Shown: positions 1 through 7,552 of the stretch, in pieces
Layout: each line of letters starts with the position of its first letter
Position numbering within the stretch: the stretch's first letter is position 1
Program-made: the position numbers and the translations under genes
The notes under the pieces: generated by a model
Told to the model about the DNA's origin: nothing
The model's database searches: none
The model's input: the letters and a program-made list of their open reading frames with translations, nothing else
Origin: CAZAMB01 sp964501365
GTDB lineage: Bacteria > Planctomycetota > Phycisphaerae > UBA1845
Assembly: GCA_964501365.1 (NCBI GenBank)
Contig: CAZCST010000004.1
Span: 1 to 64,000, forward strand
DNA: 64,000 nt
Reading direction: 5' to 3'

Positions 1-648
1 GGCGAGAAATCCTCGCTTGTGATCTTCTGGAAGCAGTACGAAGTCACTGACAAGGAAACAGGAGAACCAAAGGAAGTGCCGGTACTTCGCTATTACCGCG
101 TATTCAATGTCGCGCAGTGTGAAGGCATCGCCATTCCCGACCCCGCGACGTTCATGCCGATTGACTTCAAGCCCATCGACGCCGCCGATGCGATTGTCAA
201 AGGCTACGCCGACAGCCCGGCTATTGAACACGGCGGCACGCGGGCTTTCTATCGGCCGTCAGAAGACATGGTGCGTTTGCCAGAGCCGACGCGGTTCGCA
301 TCGTGCGAGGAGTATTACGGAACACTGTTCCACGAACTCGCCCACTCGACCGGCCACAGCAAGCGGCTTGATCGCGGCTTGGATACTGATCCGCAGCCCT
401 TCGGCTCGGCTGACTACGGCAAGGAAGAACTCGTTGCCGAAATGGCCGCCGCGTTCCTCTGTGCCCATGCCGGTATGCAGCCCGCCGTGATCGACAATCA
501 GGCCGCCTACGTAGGCGGCTGGCTCAAGCAGATTCGCCAGGACAAGAAGCTCGTCATCGCCGCCGCCGGAGCCGGCCAGAAGGCATCCGACTGGATTCGC
601 GGCGAACGTAAGCAGACCGAAGAATCGCTCGCCCCCGTAGCCGATTAG
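1..648 (+). CDS. ArdC-like antirestriction protein / zincin-like domain, 5' end outside window
   Basis: The reading frame is already open at base 1 (G-E-K-S-S-L-V before the first possible GTG at 19), so the gene starts upstream and only its C-terminal part is seen. The motif FHELAHSTGHSKRLDR is an HExxHxxGH zinc-metallopeptidase signature, followed by a helix with GKEELVAEMAAAF that supplies a further conserved acidic residue. This arrangement is typical of the C-terminal domain of ArdC/DUF1738 proteins. Their N-terminal domain binds ssDNA, and they are carried by plasmids and integrative elements to evade restriction. The integrase and excisionase downstream fit a mobile element. The family is assigned from the motif; substrate and activity are unknown. 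Confidence 0.85.
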   Translation, partial: GEKSSLVIFWKQYEVTDKETGEPKEVPVLRYYRVFNVAQCEGIAIPDPATFMPIDFKPIDAADAIVKGYADSPAIEHGGTRAFYRPSEDMVRLPEPTRFASCEEYYGTLFHELAHSTGHSKRLDRGLDTDPQPFGSADYGKEELVAEMAAAFLCAHAGMQPAVIDNQAAYVGGWLKQIRQDKKLVIAAAGAGQKASDWIRGERKQTEESLAPVAD

Positions 649-755
649 AGCCGAAAAATTCACGGCCTCGCCGTCCCCGGCGAGGCCGCTTGTTATGCTG
701 TAACATTTCTCCGATCAAACACGCCGTCTATAATCGCGCTTTTGAAAGGGCCGGT

Positions 756-1589
756 ATGTCGCGCCGATACCGCAAGAGTGACGCCGAAAAGGCGGCGGAG
801 GGACTTTTCGCATTTCTCACCTCCGTCCCATTCTGGGTCGGCCCCATGGTCGCCGTTCTCGGCTTTCTCCTCCTTCGGTTCGTGTTTCCGGCTTTCTTGT
901 ACGTCCCGAAGCAGCCAGGCGAAGTCCTAGCGGGGATGTCCCGGGTATTGGCTCCCATATTCGGGGGCGGTTGTCTTGCGATCTGGGTTGCCGCTGAATT
1001 CAAGAAGTTCCTTGTCCGTCGGCGCTTCGACGGTAGTTCCGACGCCGACAGCCTCCGCGCCCTCGACTGGCGGGAGTTTGAGACCCTGATCGGCGAAGCC
1101 TTCCGACGCCAGGGCTATACCGTCGCGGCCACGCCTGCCGGGGCTGACGGCGGGGTAGACCTGATCCTCACGAGGGACGGCGAGCGAACCCTCGTCCAAT
1201 GCAAGCATTGGAAAAACTGGAGGGTCGGCGTCGAAACCATCCGGGCATTGCACGGAGTCGTCGCTGCCGATGGTGCCGTCGGCGGAATCGTCGTTTCATC
1301 CGGGCAATACACGCCCGCGGCCCGCAAGTTCGCCGAAACCATTCCCATCCGTCTAATCGACGGCCCGGCGCTCCAGCGAATGATGGCCGAGATCAGAAAC
1401 GCGGACCCGGTTGAGGCCGCGGTCGCCCGTCAGGATGCAAGTCCCGATGAGCCGCCGCCATGCCCGAAGTGCCAATCGCCCATGGTGCTGCGGACGGCAA
1501 GGCAAGGCCCCAACGCTGGTTCACGCTTCTATGGCTGTTCGAGATTCCCTGCCTGCCGAACCACCCGGCCTCTCGCGAGCGGCACGTAG
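756..1589 (+). CDS. Membrane-anchored Mrr-like restriction endonuclease with C-terminal topoisomerase-type zinc ribbon
   Basis: Start chosen at ATG 756 because GAAAGGG lies 5 nt upstream; an in-frame ATG at 690 has no such site. The protein (~277 aa) has two hydrophobic segments (about residues 26-50 and 62-83), then a Mrr_cat-type PD-(D/E)xK domain (about 100-205). In that domain the catalytic pattern is seen as ADGGVDLIL followed by LVQCKHW (D...QxK). A four-cysteine zinc ribbon of the topoisomerase I C-terminal type ends the protein (CPKC...FYGCSRFPAC, about 232-265). Mrr-family enzymes cleave modified or foreign DNA. The membrane anchor suggests action at the envelope, perhaps on incoming DNA; that is inference. 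It lies between the ArdC-like gene and the integrase. Confidence 0.8.
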   Translation: MSRRYRKSDAEKAAEGLFAFLTSVPFWVGPMVAVLGFLLLRFVFPAFLYVPKQPGEVLAGMSRVLAPIFGGGCLAIWVAAEFKKFLVRRRFDGSSDADSLRALDWREFETLIGEAFRRQGYTVAATPAGADGGVDLILTRDGERTLVQCKHWKNWRVGVETIRALHGVVAADGAVGGIVVSSGQYTPAARKFAETIPIRLIDGPALQRMMAEIRNADPVEAAVARQDASPDEPPPCPKCQSPMVLRTARQGPNAGSRFYGCSRFPACRTTRPLASGT

Positions 1590-1698
1590 CGCAGCACGAT
1601 TCGCCCTCACATGCACGACTGTTTCTCTGAGAAGACCAATGTCTGCTGGTTTGCCAATGCCGATTGCCTGAAATACAAAATAGCTTACAGGCTTCTCC

Positions 1699-1720
1699 CC
1701 TATGGCAGCCCTGCCATAGG
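1699..1720. repeat. Perfect 10-bp inverted repeat, 2-nt spacer
   Basis: CCTATGGCAG, then CC, then CTGCCATAGG. It lies 110 nt after the Mrr-like gene. No T-run follows, so it is not a standard intrinsic terminator; a protein-binding or transcript-stabilising hairpin is possible. Confidence 0.6.
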
Positions 1721-2001
1721 ATTTCCCGGGGAAACACATTCGCGCGCACCCGGCGGCGGAGGCAACTGGCGCGACTCGTAACCCAAGCGCCGTCGCTCCA
1801 ATAGCCTACGAGGCATTAGCTTACCGAACACGTCTTCGTCAAGAATAAACGCGCCTTTCAGCACCGTATCGCCGCTGTTCCTGCCCTAACGAGCCGACGA
1901 AGAAAAACGCTTGTATGGCCCTCTAAATCGTACTACTTAGACGAGGCGGATTTCTTAATTTCTAGCGCTCCGGCGCATGGGAAACCGCAGCCAAACGTGG
2001 C

Positions 2002-2021
2002 GGGGGTATTTTTAGGGGCAT
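2002..2021 (+). repeat. Integrase arm-site-like repeat, copy 1
   Basis: GGGGGTATTTTTAGGGGCAT. The core G-tract, (T/C)ATTTTT, G-tract, (C/T)AT is shared with two copies just before the integrase start codon. Such repeats upstream of P4-type integrases are plausible arm-type Int binding sites; binding is inferred. Confidence 0.45.
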
Positions 2022-2224
2022 CGAGCAGATTCCTATTTGGGATTCAATCCGATCACTCAAACGGTTGATCGCTTGATAGGAATCCTCTCGTCTCCGCCAG
2101 TTTTCTTTTCACGAAGATGCTGGAAAATTCCTTTTCATTCACGAAACCAAGTATGAGAGCCAGTTTCCACGGTCACGTTGATTCCGCACGCGTCACAAAA
2201 AGTCATTGACATTCGTGATGGAAA

Positions 2225-2282
2225 GGGGCATTTTTGGGGGTATATCACCAACCACTTCTAATCAGATGCCCCCAAAAATGCC
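2225..2282. repeat. Paired arm-site-like repeats in inverted orientation at the integrase start
   Basis: CATTTTTGGGGG at 2229-2240 is exactly reverse-complementary to CCCCCAAAAATG at 2269-2280, a perfect 12-bp inverted repeat with a 28-bp spacer. The second arm runs into the preferred start codon of the integrase (ATG 2278), so Int binding here could both build the recombination complex and repress its own gene. The function is inferred from position and symmetry. Confidence 0.55.
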
Positions 2283-3495
2283 GCTAACCCACACTGGCTG
2301 TAAGAATGCGAAGGCTGCTGCAAAGCCGTATAAGCTGGCTGACGCAGGCGGGCTGTACCTTCTGGTCATGCCCACCGGGAGCAAATACTGGCGGCTCAAG
2401 TACCGCCATCTGGGCAAGGAAAGGTACCTTGCCTTGGGCGTCTATCCGACTACCTCTTTGCTCGAAGCACGCGAAGCACGCGACAAGGCCAAGAAGCAGC
2501 TCGCCTCCGGGATCGACCCATCTTTCGCCAAGAAGGAAGATAAGCGCCGGGCGCTTCAGGGCGCGGGAAACAACTTCGAGGCGATGGCGCGCGAATGGCA
2601 TGCCAACCGCTGCGAAGGCTGGACCAAGAGATACGCCGATTATGTACTGCGCCGTCTCGAAACGGACGTGTTCCCCCATATAGGTCCCCGCCCCATAGCC
2701 GAAATCTCTGCCCCGGAACTACTCGATGCACTTCGCCAGATCGAAAAGCGAGGCGCTCTCGAAATCGCTCACCGGGCATTGCAGGTATGCGGTCAGATAT
2801 TCCGCTATTCGATCGCGACCGGCCGAGCTCCCAGAAATCCAGCCGCAGACCTCAAGGGCGCGCTCAAGCCGTTCAAGCAATCGCATTACGCGGCCTTCGA
2901 GGCCAAGGACCTTCCCGACTTCCTCCGAGCCTTGGAAGGCAACGATGCTCGTCTTTACCAGCAAACACGTACGGCCATGCGACTGATGCTGCTTACTTTC
3001 GTCCGCACCGGCGAGCTCATAAACGCGGCATGGAGTGAGTTCGATTTGGACGCCGCCGAGTGGGTCATTCCCGCCGAGCGAATGAAGATGCGTTCGCCGC
3101 ACATCGTGCCGCTTTCCAGGCAGGCTGCCGCGCTCCTGAAGGAGCAGAAGCTACTGACAGGCCGATGGCCGTGCGTCTTTCCAAATCAGGCCCATCCCAA
3201 GAAATGTATGAGCAACAATACGATTCTGAAGGCACTTGAACGCATGGGATATAAAGGCCGCATGACCGGCCACGGGTTTCGCGCGCTCGCCATGAGCACG
3301 ATTAAGGAGAAGCTCGGGTACCGACATGAGGTGATTGACCGCCAACTGGCCCACGCACCCCGCAGCAAAGTCGATGCCGCGTATGACCGGGCGATGTTTC
3401 TGCCCGAGCGACGGAGAATGATGCAGGAATGGGCGGACTATCTCGACGGCCTTCCCCGGCAACCAAGTCGGGATCGCGGCCTTGGCCAAAATTAA
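2278..3495 (+). CDS. int: P4-type tyrosine recombinase / integrase (DUF4102 N-terminal domain)
   Basis: It catalyses site-specific strand exchange for an integrative element. The N-terminus (MPLT...KPYKLADAGGLYLLV...KYWRLKYR...LGVYP) is the DUF4102 arm-binding domain typical of P4-like integrases, followed by a core-binding domain and a complete catalytic domain. The catalytic residues are Arg in FVRTGEL, H-x-x-R in GHGFRA, His in RQLAH and the nucleophile Tyr in DAAYDRA. Start set at ATG 2278, where the family normally begins; the frame is open upstream to 2206. All catalytic residues are present, so it should be active. A small HTH protein and a tRNA-Leu follow directly, and P4-type integrases normally use tRNA 3' ends as targets. 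Confidence 0.93.
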   Translation: MPLTHTGCKNAKAAAKPYKLADAGGLYLLVMPTGSKYWRLKYRHLGKERYLALGVYPTTSLLEAREARDKAKKQLASGIDPSFAKKEDKRRALQGAGNNFEAMAREWHANRCEGWTKRYADYVLRRLETDVFPHIGPRPIAEISAPELLDALRQIEKRGALEIAHRALQVCGQIFRYSIATGRAPRNPAADLKGALKPFKQSHYAAFEAKDLPDFLRALEGNDARLYQQTRTAMRLMLLTFVRTGELINAAWSEFDLDAAEWVIPAERMKMRSPHIVPLSRQAAALLKEQKLLTGRWPCVFPNQAHPKKCMSNNTILKALERMGYKGRMTGHGFRALAMSTIKEKLGYRHEVIDRQLAHAPRSKVDAAYDRAMFLPERRRMMQEWADYLDGLPRQPSRDRGLGQN

Positions 3496-3571
3496 ACTTT
3501 TATTAACCAATTGGCGGCATAGTAAGTATTAAGGGTTGTAAACGATCCAATGAGCCGCAATCGGCACCGTC

Positions 3572-3775
3572 ATGGATAACACTGGTGAAAGAGACATTCT
3601 CAATTCTGCCGAGGCCGCCGAGTACCTCCGTGTGACACCGCACACGCTCGCTATTTGGCGCAGCGAGAAGCGCTACGATTTACCGTTTGTCAGAATCGGA
3701 AGGTTTGTCCGCTATCGCAGAGAAGACCTACGCCGCTTTATTGAGGGGCACATGCAAACCAGGCTACCCAATTGA
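3572..3775 (+). CDS. Excisionase-like MerR-type HTH protein (HTH_17)
   Basis: A 67-residue protein with the helix-turn-helix_17 pattern ILNSAEAAEYLRV...TLAIWR, ending in VRYRREDLRRFIEG. This small winged-helix family includes recombination directionality factors (Xis) and AlpA-like regulators. It sits 76 bp after the integrase on the same strand and just before the tRNA, so a role in excision or integrase control is likely. The family is clear; the exact role is inferred from position. Confidence 0.8.
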   Translation: MDNTGERDILNSAEAAEYLRVTPHTLAIWRSEKRYDLPFVRIGRFVRYRREDLRRFIEGHMQTRLPN

Positions 3776-3800
3776 ATTCTTGATTTGGCATAGCACTTAC

Positions 3801-3887
3801 ACGAGCGTGGCGGAACAGGTAGACGCCCGAGACTTAAGATCCCGTTCTCGAAAGAGAGTGCCGGTTCGAGTCCGGCCGCCCGCACCA
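3801..3887 (+). tRNA. tRNA-Leu (anticodon UAA), probably degenerate in the 5' half
   Basis: A class II tRNA can be folded. The anticodon loop is CTTAAGA (TAA), the long variable arm is TCTC-GAAA-GAGA, the T-arm is GCCGG-TTCGAGT-CCGGC, then CGCCCGC, discriminator A and encoded CCA. The 5' acceptor strand ACGAGCG pairs with CGCCCGC except for A.C at pairs 1 and 4, and the anticodon stem CGAGA/TCCCG has a third A.C mismatch. Changing those three A to G would give a perfect tRNA-Leu, so the gene looks mutated in its 5' half. It lies 26 nt after the excisionase-like gene and may mark an element boundary. Confidence 0.75.
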
Positions 3888-3980
3888 ATCTGATCCTGGA
3901 CCTTCCTGGTCGATTAGTTATTCTGCAAGCTAGTCTCAAGATGAAGATGCTCGAATCTGAGTGAACGGCGGTGACCACCA

Positions 3981-6560
3981 ATGCCGAGATTTCCGGATGC
4001 AATTGGGTACTTGTTAGAATTGCGCGATGCCGTTGGAGAGGCATGGTTTCACGCGCTTTGCGACTACGCCATCGCCTCAACCGGGCAGCCACCCCAGGCA
4101 GAACAACTGGACAGACTTCGCACATTCTTTGACGGAACGGCGCAGTACACTCCGGCGGCCGCGGTTCAGCCTGCACCCACGAACACTGGCCCCACGCCAG
4201 CTCATGCATACCTTGAGACTCTTTCGGATTTCGACGCCTTCAAGAAGCTCGTGGCTGGACTTGCGATACGCTTCGACCGTCAACTCACGCTCGTATTCGG
4301 GAAGAACGGTTCGGGCAAGTCGAGTCTGTGCCAAGCCTTGAAGGTTCTGGCCAATCCAGACCGGCCTTCGGACCCCTTGCACAACGTCCGTTCTACTTAC
4401 CCGGGGACACCATCATTTTCTTACCAATTTCGCGGTCAACCGGCCGCGACGAGATGGACACCAGCCGCCGCATTCGGCACACATGCAGCCGACATCAAGT
4501 ATTTTGACGCGACGGTGGCGATCAAACACACCTCAGGCACGCTTCAGCCCCGCACGGTTGTCGAGATAGCTGCATTTCGGTTAGAGGTATTTGAATACGC
4601 TGGGCAACTCTTGACCGGCTTTCAGACAACGGCGACGAACCGCGTCACCGATGCCGCAGCACGCCTCCAAGGCGAAATTGACACTGCCAAACAGCGCCTC
4701 GCCGGACGGGTCGATATCACCACAGCACCATTCAATCAGTGGGATGCAGTTAGCTCAGATGAGTGCGCCGCCTACCTTGCAGCCCTTCCGGCCTTCGACG
4801 ACGTAAGAGTAGCCCGCCTTGCTGAATGGGAGCGCTTACTCGCCCAGTACACGGCAGCTTCGAGCGAGGAGGGTTTGAGAGCGCTCCGGGCGCAACACGC
4901 GCTGCTAGAGCAGCTCGCGACTCAGTTGACATCGCTATCGAGCTGGTGCACTTCCGCCCGGCTCACCGATCTTCAAGCAGCCGAGACACAAACCACAGAG
5001 AAGCGATCCGCGAGCGTGGAGCTTGCGCGTCAGGCCTTTCCGACGGAGGTCAATCACGAGCAGCATCAGGCACTCATTGCCGCAGCCGCTGCGATCTGTG
5101 ACTTATCAGCAATGCGGGTGCGCGAGCATGCGTGCCCGCTGTGCAACCAGGCAATAACAGCCGACGCGCAGCGCCTATTCACTGCCTATCATGGCTATTT
5201 GACATCCACCATTCGAGCGGAGCTTTCGGCCCTTGAACAGATCCTCCAAAGCGGTCGCGCTACGCTGCAACGCATCGGCCAGTTTCGCCTCGACGATTTT
5301 TCCGCTTGTCGCGATTTGCTTCCGGCAGGCACGTACGAAGCAATTACAGCCCTCGTTGAAACGATTGTCGGCGCTGTTCCAGCTCCTGACCAGCCGTTGT
5401 CACGCGGCGATACTACGCGGTATGCACGCGCCGGAGAACTCGCCGGACATCTAACGACCATCCGGGCAACTCAGGGCACACTCAATCAGGCCATTACGAC
5501 CGGCACGCAAAATCGCCAAGAGCTAGCCGGTCGACTTAGTGCTGTTCAAACCGAGATTCGATCGTTACGTGCCCATCAAGCGGTGGCCGCCGACAAGGAT
5601 GCGCTCGCTGCTCTCTGTGAACGAGCCAGACTACTGACCCCTGGCCATCAGCGGGTGATGCGTTACGACTTCGCTTCCAGACTCCGCGCCATGACTAACA
5701 AGAGCAAGGAGGCGCATCGTGAACTCGTGCTTGCCACATTCGAGCAACGACTGAGTGACGAATATCGGAGTCTCTGCGGCGCGACACTTGAACAGATGGG
5801 TGTCAAACTTGCGAGCCGCGGCGACCAACAGGACATCACCGTGACACCACAGGTCGGAGAATCGCCGGTACATCGCGTGCTGAGTGAAGGTGAGCAGAAA
5901 GTCCATGCTCTCGCCGTCTTCATGTGTGAGGCCGCCACGGCACCAAACCGCGTCCTGGTATTCGACGATCCGGCCACCAGCTTCGACTACAACTACATAT
6001 CCAATTTCTGCGAGCGGCTTCGGAACATTCTTCGGGATCAGCCCCAGACTCAGGTCATCGTGCTAACGCACAACTGGGACTTCTTTATCAATCTGCAAAC
6101 GACAATCAATCGATCGCCGGGCCTGAACGCGCGCATGTCCATTCAGGTCCTTGAAGACTGCGCCACGGTGCGAGAGTATAGCGAACGCTGGGAAGAACTG
6201 TGCAATGAACTCGCGCCCTTACTTGCAGGGCCTACTGAACCGAGTGCCGATGAAAAAGAGCGCATCGCCGGGTTGATGCGGCGTTTGGTCGAATGTCTTA
6301 CAAATAAACACGTTTTCAACGGCCAACGTTACCAATACAAGTCGAAGAACTTGCCAAGTTCGGAGTTCCATGCATTTACCAAACTAGTTCCGCTGACTGA
6401 TGCCGAGGCCGACACTCTCCGAGATATTTATGCCAATCTAAGCCCGTCGGAACATGACGACCCACGTAACTTCTACACCACGCGCTCCCGGATTCAGTTC
6501 AATACATGGCTCGCTCAAATCAATGCCACCAAGGCCGCTCTTGAAGCGCGTCGCCCATGA
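3981..6560 (+). CDS. SMC/AAA_13-type ATPase with CPLC zinc-hook motif, RloC/PrrC-like
   Basis: An 859-aa ABC/SMC-like ATPase. Walker A is FGKNGSGKSS (about residue 107). A long helical middle part carries HACPLCNQ (about 383), which resembles a Rad50-type zinc hook. Signature LSEGEQK (about 633), Walker B VLVFDDPATSFD (about 659) and H-loop LTHNWDFF (about 693) complete the head. The AAA_13 family includes the anticodon nucleases PrrC and RloC; RloC combines such a head with a zinc hook. The C-terminus has an R-x3-E (MRRLVE, about 766) and a later conserved-looking His (SPSEHDD), which could be the nuclease triad, but spacing is not exact. A defence role is inferred; the target is unproven. 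Confidence 0.7.
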   Translation: MPRFPDAIGYLLELRDAVGEAWFHALCDYAIASTGQPPQAEQLDRLRTFFDGTAQYTPAAAVQPAPTNTGPTPAHAYLETLSDFDAFKKLVAGLAIRFDRQLTLVFGKNGSGKSSLCQALKVLANPDRPSDPLHNVRSTYPGTPSFSYQFRGQPAATRWTPAAAFGTHAADIKYFDATVAIKHTSGTLQPRTVVEIAAFRLEVFEYAGQLLTGFQTTATNRVTDAAARLQGEIDTAKQRLAGRVDITTAPFNQWDAVSSDECAAYLAALPAFDDVRVARLAEWERLLAQYTAASSEEGLRALRAQHALLEQLATQLTSLSSWCTSARLTDLQAAETQTTEKRSASVELARQAFPTEVNHEQHQALIAAAAAICDLSAMRVREHACPLCNQAITADAQRLFTAYHGYLTSTIRAELSALEQILQSGRATLQRIGQFRLDDFSACRDLLPAGTYEAITALVETIVGAVPAPDQPLSRGDTTRYARAGELAGHLTTIRATQGTLNQAITTGTQNRQELAGRLSAVQTEIRSLRAHQAVAADKDALAALCERARLLTPGHQRVMRYDFASRLRAMTNKSKEAHRELVLATFEQRLSDEYRSLCGATLEQMGVKLASRGDQQDITVTPQVGESPVHRVLSEGEQKVHALAVFMCEAATAPNRVLVFDDPATSFDYNYISNFCERLRNILRDQPQTQVIVLTHNWDFFINLQTTINRSPGLNARMSIQVLEDCATVREYSERWEELCNELAPLLAGPTEPSADEKERIAGLMRRLVECLTNKHVFNGQRYQYKSKNLPSSEFHAFTKLVPLTDAEADTLRDIYANLSPSEHDDPRNFYTTRSRIQFNTWLAQINATKAALEARRP

Positions 6561-6703
6561 GCGCAGTGCCCATCACGTGCCATCACTCATTGCCATTCAT
6601 CAGTACCAACGTGCGTAACGCCGTTGAGCAATTCCCGTGTACGCTTCCAATGATCGATACACCGCCGCTTCGACGAGAGGATTGTGTGTCTTTGGTCCGT
6701 TCT

Positions 6704-7552
6704 CTAGCGTGCCTCTAACCCCCCGTTCTCCGATGCTGTTTTCAGAATAGATCGAAGTTCCTCCACTGTGAATGGCGGCATCCGCCTGTGAATCATCGCA
6801 TGGCAGTTCGAGCACAATGGCAACAGATCACGCGCCGGATCAACTACGGTACCAGGCACAAGTCCTGATATAGGTTCAAGATGGTGCACCTCAATGAACC
6901 CGACCCCTATGCTCCCGTACGCTGTCCCGAAGTCGAACCCGCAGGCCGTACAGATTGCGCCGTGAATTTCGATGCATGCCGCCCGGTTGATGCTGCTTCT
7001 CTCGTACCGATTAACCTCAACTCGGACCACCCCGCCTTCCTCTTCGCCCGCAACATCGTGTTCGAGCGGCAGCAACGAGAGCGACAGACCCAGCATTCGG
7101 CTTCCCCAAGTCGTCGCCAATTTCTCAAGGGCGGTGCCGTCCTTGTGGTCAATGACAAGCGGTGATCGTCCCAACCGGATCGACACGCTTCCCCATCCTT
7201 TCGGCCATGTTCCCCCGTTTGCAGGATCAACGGGCACTCCATTCACCCTGAATATTAAAGCGGCTCCATCCCGCCCACAGACTGCTGCGAACGCAGAAAA
7301 AGCCGCACGTTGCTGTGCGGACGACTTTTCCATTTCAGCCACCAGAGCCGCAGCGAAATTGCCCGGCAGAAACTCCGCCTCTACTGAGCGCCAGCCGACC
7401 AGTACACCAACCGCGAATCCCTGAGTGTATGCAACATCTGCCGGAAAGAAGCGCGCTCGCAGACCCTCTGCGTCGGCCAGCGCTTCACCGCGCATGGACA
7501 GGCCGAAACGATCCGTCAGCGTTGCGGCGATTCTCGGGGCGTCGAGCATCAT
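6704..7552 (-). CDS. HNH endonuclease, last gene of the EcoRII/MORC operon
   Basis: The C-terminal ~90 residues form an HNH nuclease: AICTACGFDFG (Cys pair), GFIEVHHLEPIS (metal and catalytic His), LLPLCSNCHAMIHRR (second Cys pair and N/H). The N-terminal ~180 residues are an uncharacterised alpha/beta domain with no motif I can name. The start ATG overlaps the stop of the GHKL gene (ATGA, 4 nt), indicating translational coupling and stoichiometric expression. HNH nucleases with MORC-like GHKL ATPases are known from restriction-associated operons, so this is the likely DNA-cutting subunit of that module. Specificity is unknown. Confidence 0.85.
   Translation of the reverse strand: MMLDAPRIAATLTDRFGLSMRGEALADAEGLRARFFPADVAYTQGFAVGVLVGWRSVEAEFLPGNFAAALVAEMEKSSAQQRAAFSAFAAVCGRDGAALIFRVNGVPVDPANGGTWPKGWGSVSIRLGRSPLVIDHKDGTALEKLATTWGSRMLGLSLSLLPLEHDVAGEEEGGVVRVEVNRYERSSINRAACIEIHGAICTACGFDFGTAYGSIGVGFIEVHHLEPISGLVPGTVVDPARDLLPLCSNCHAMIHRRMPPFTVEELRSILKTASENGGLEAR

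Larger units (their letters stand above)
1590..2205. other. 616-bp gap with inverted repeats, no convincing gene
   Basis: No open frame here resembles a known protein. The stretch holds a perfect 10-bp hairpin at 1699-1720, a TTTCCC-G-GGGAAA palindrome at 1722-1734 and one integrase arm-like repeat at 2002-2021. It probably serves as non-coding control and recombination DNA of the element whose integrase follows. Confidence 0.5.

Noticed and set aside
1590..2205. Minus-strand frame 1521-1739 as a gene
   Set aside because: No domain, poor start, overlaps the end of the nuclease gene.
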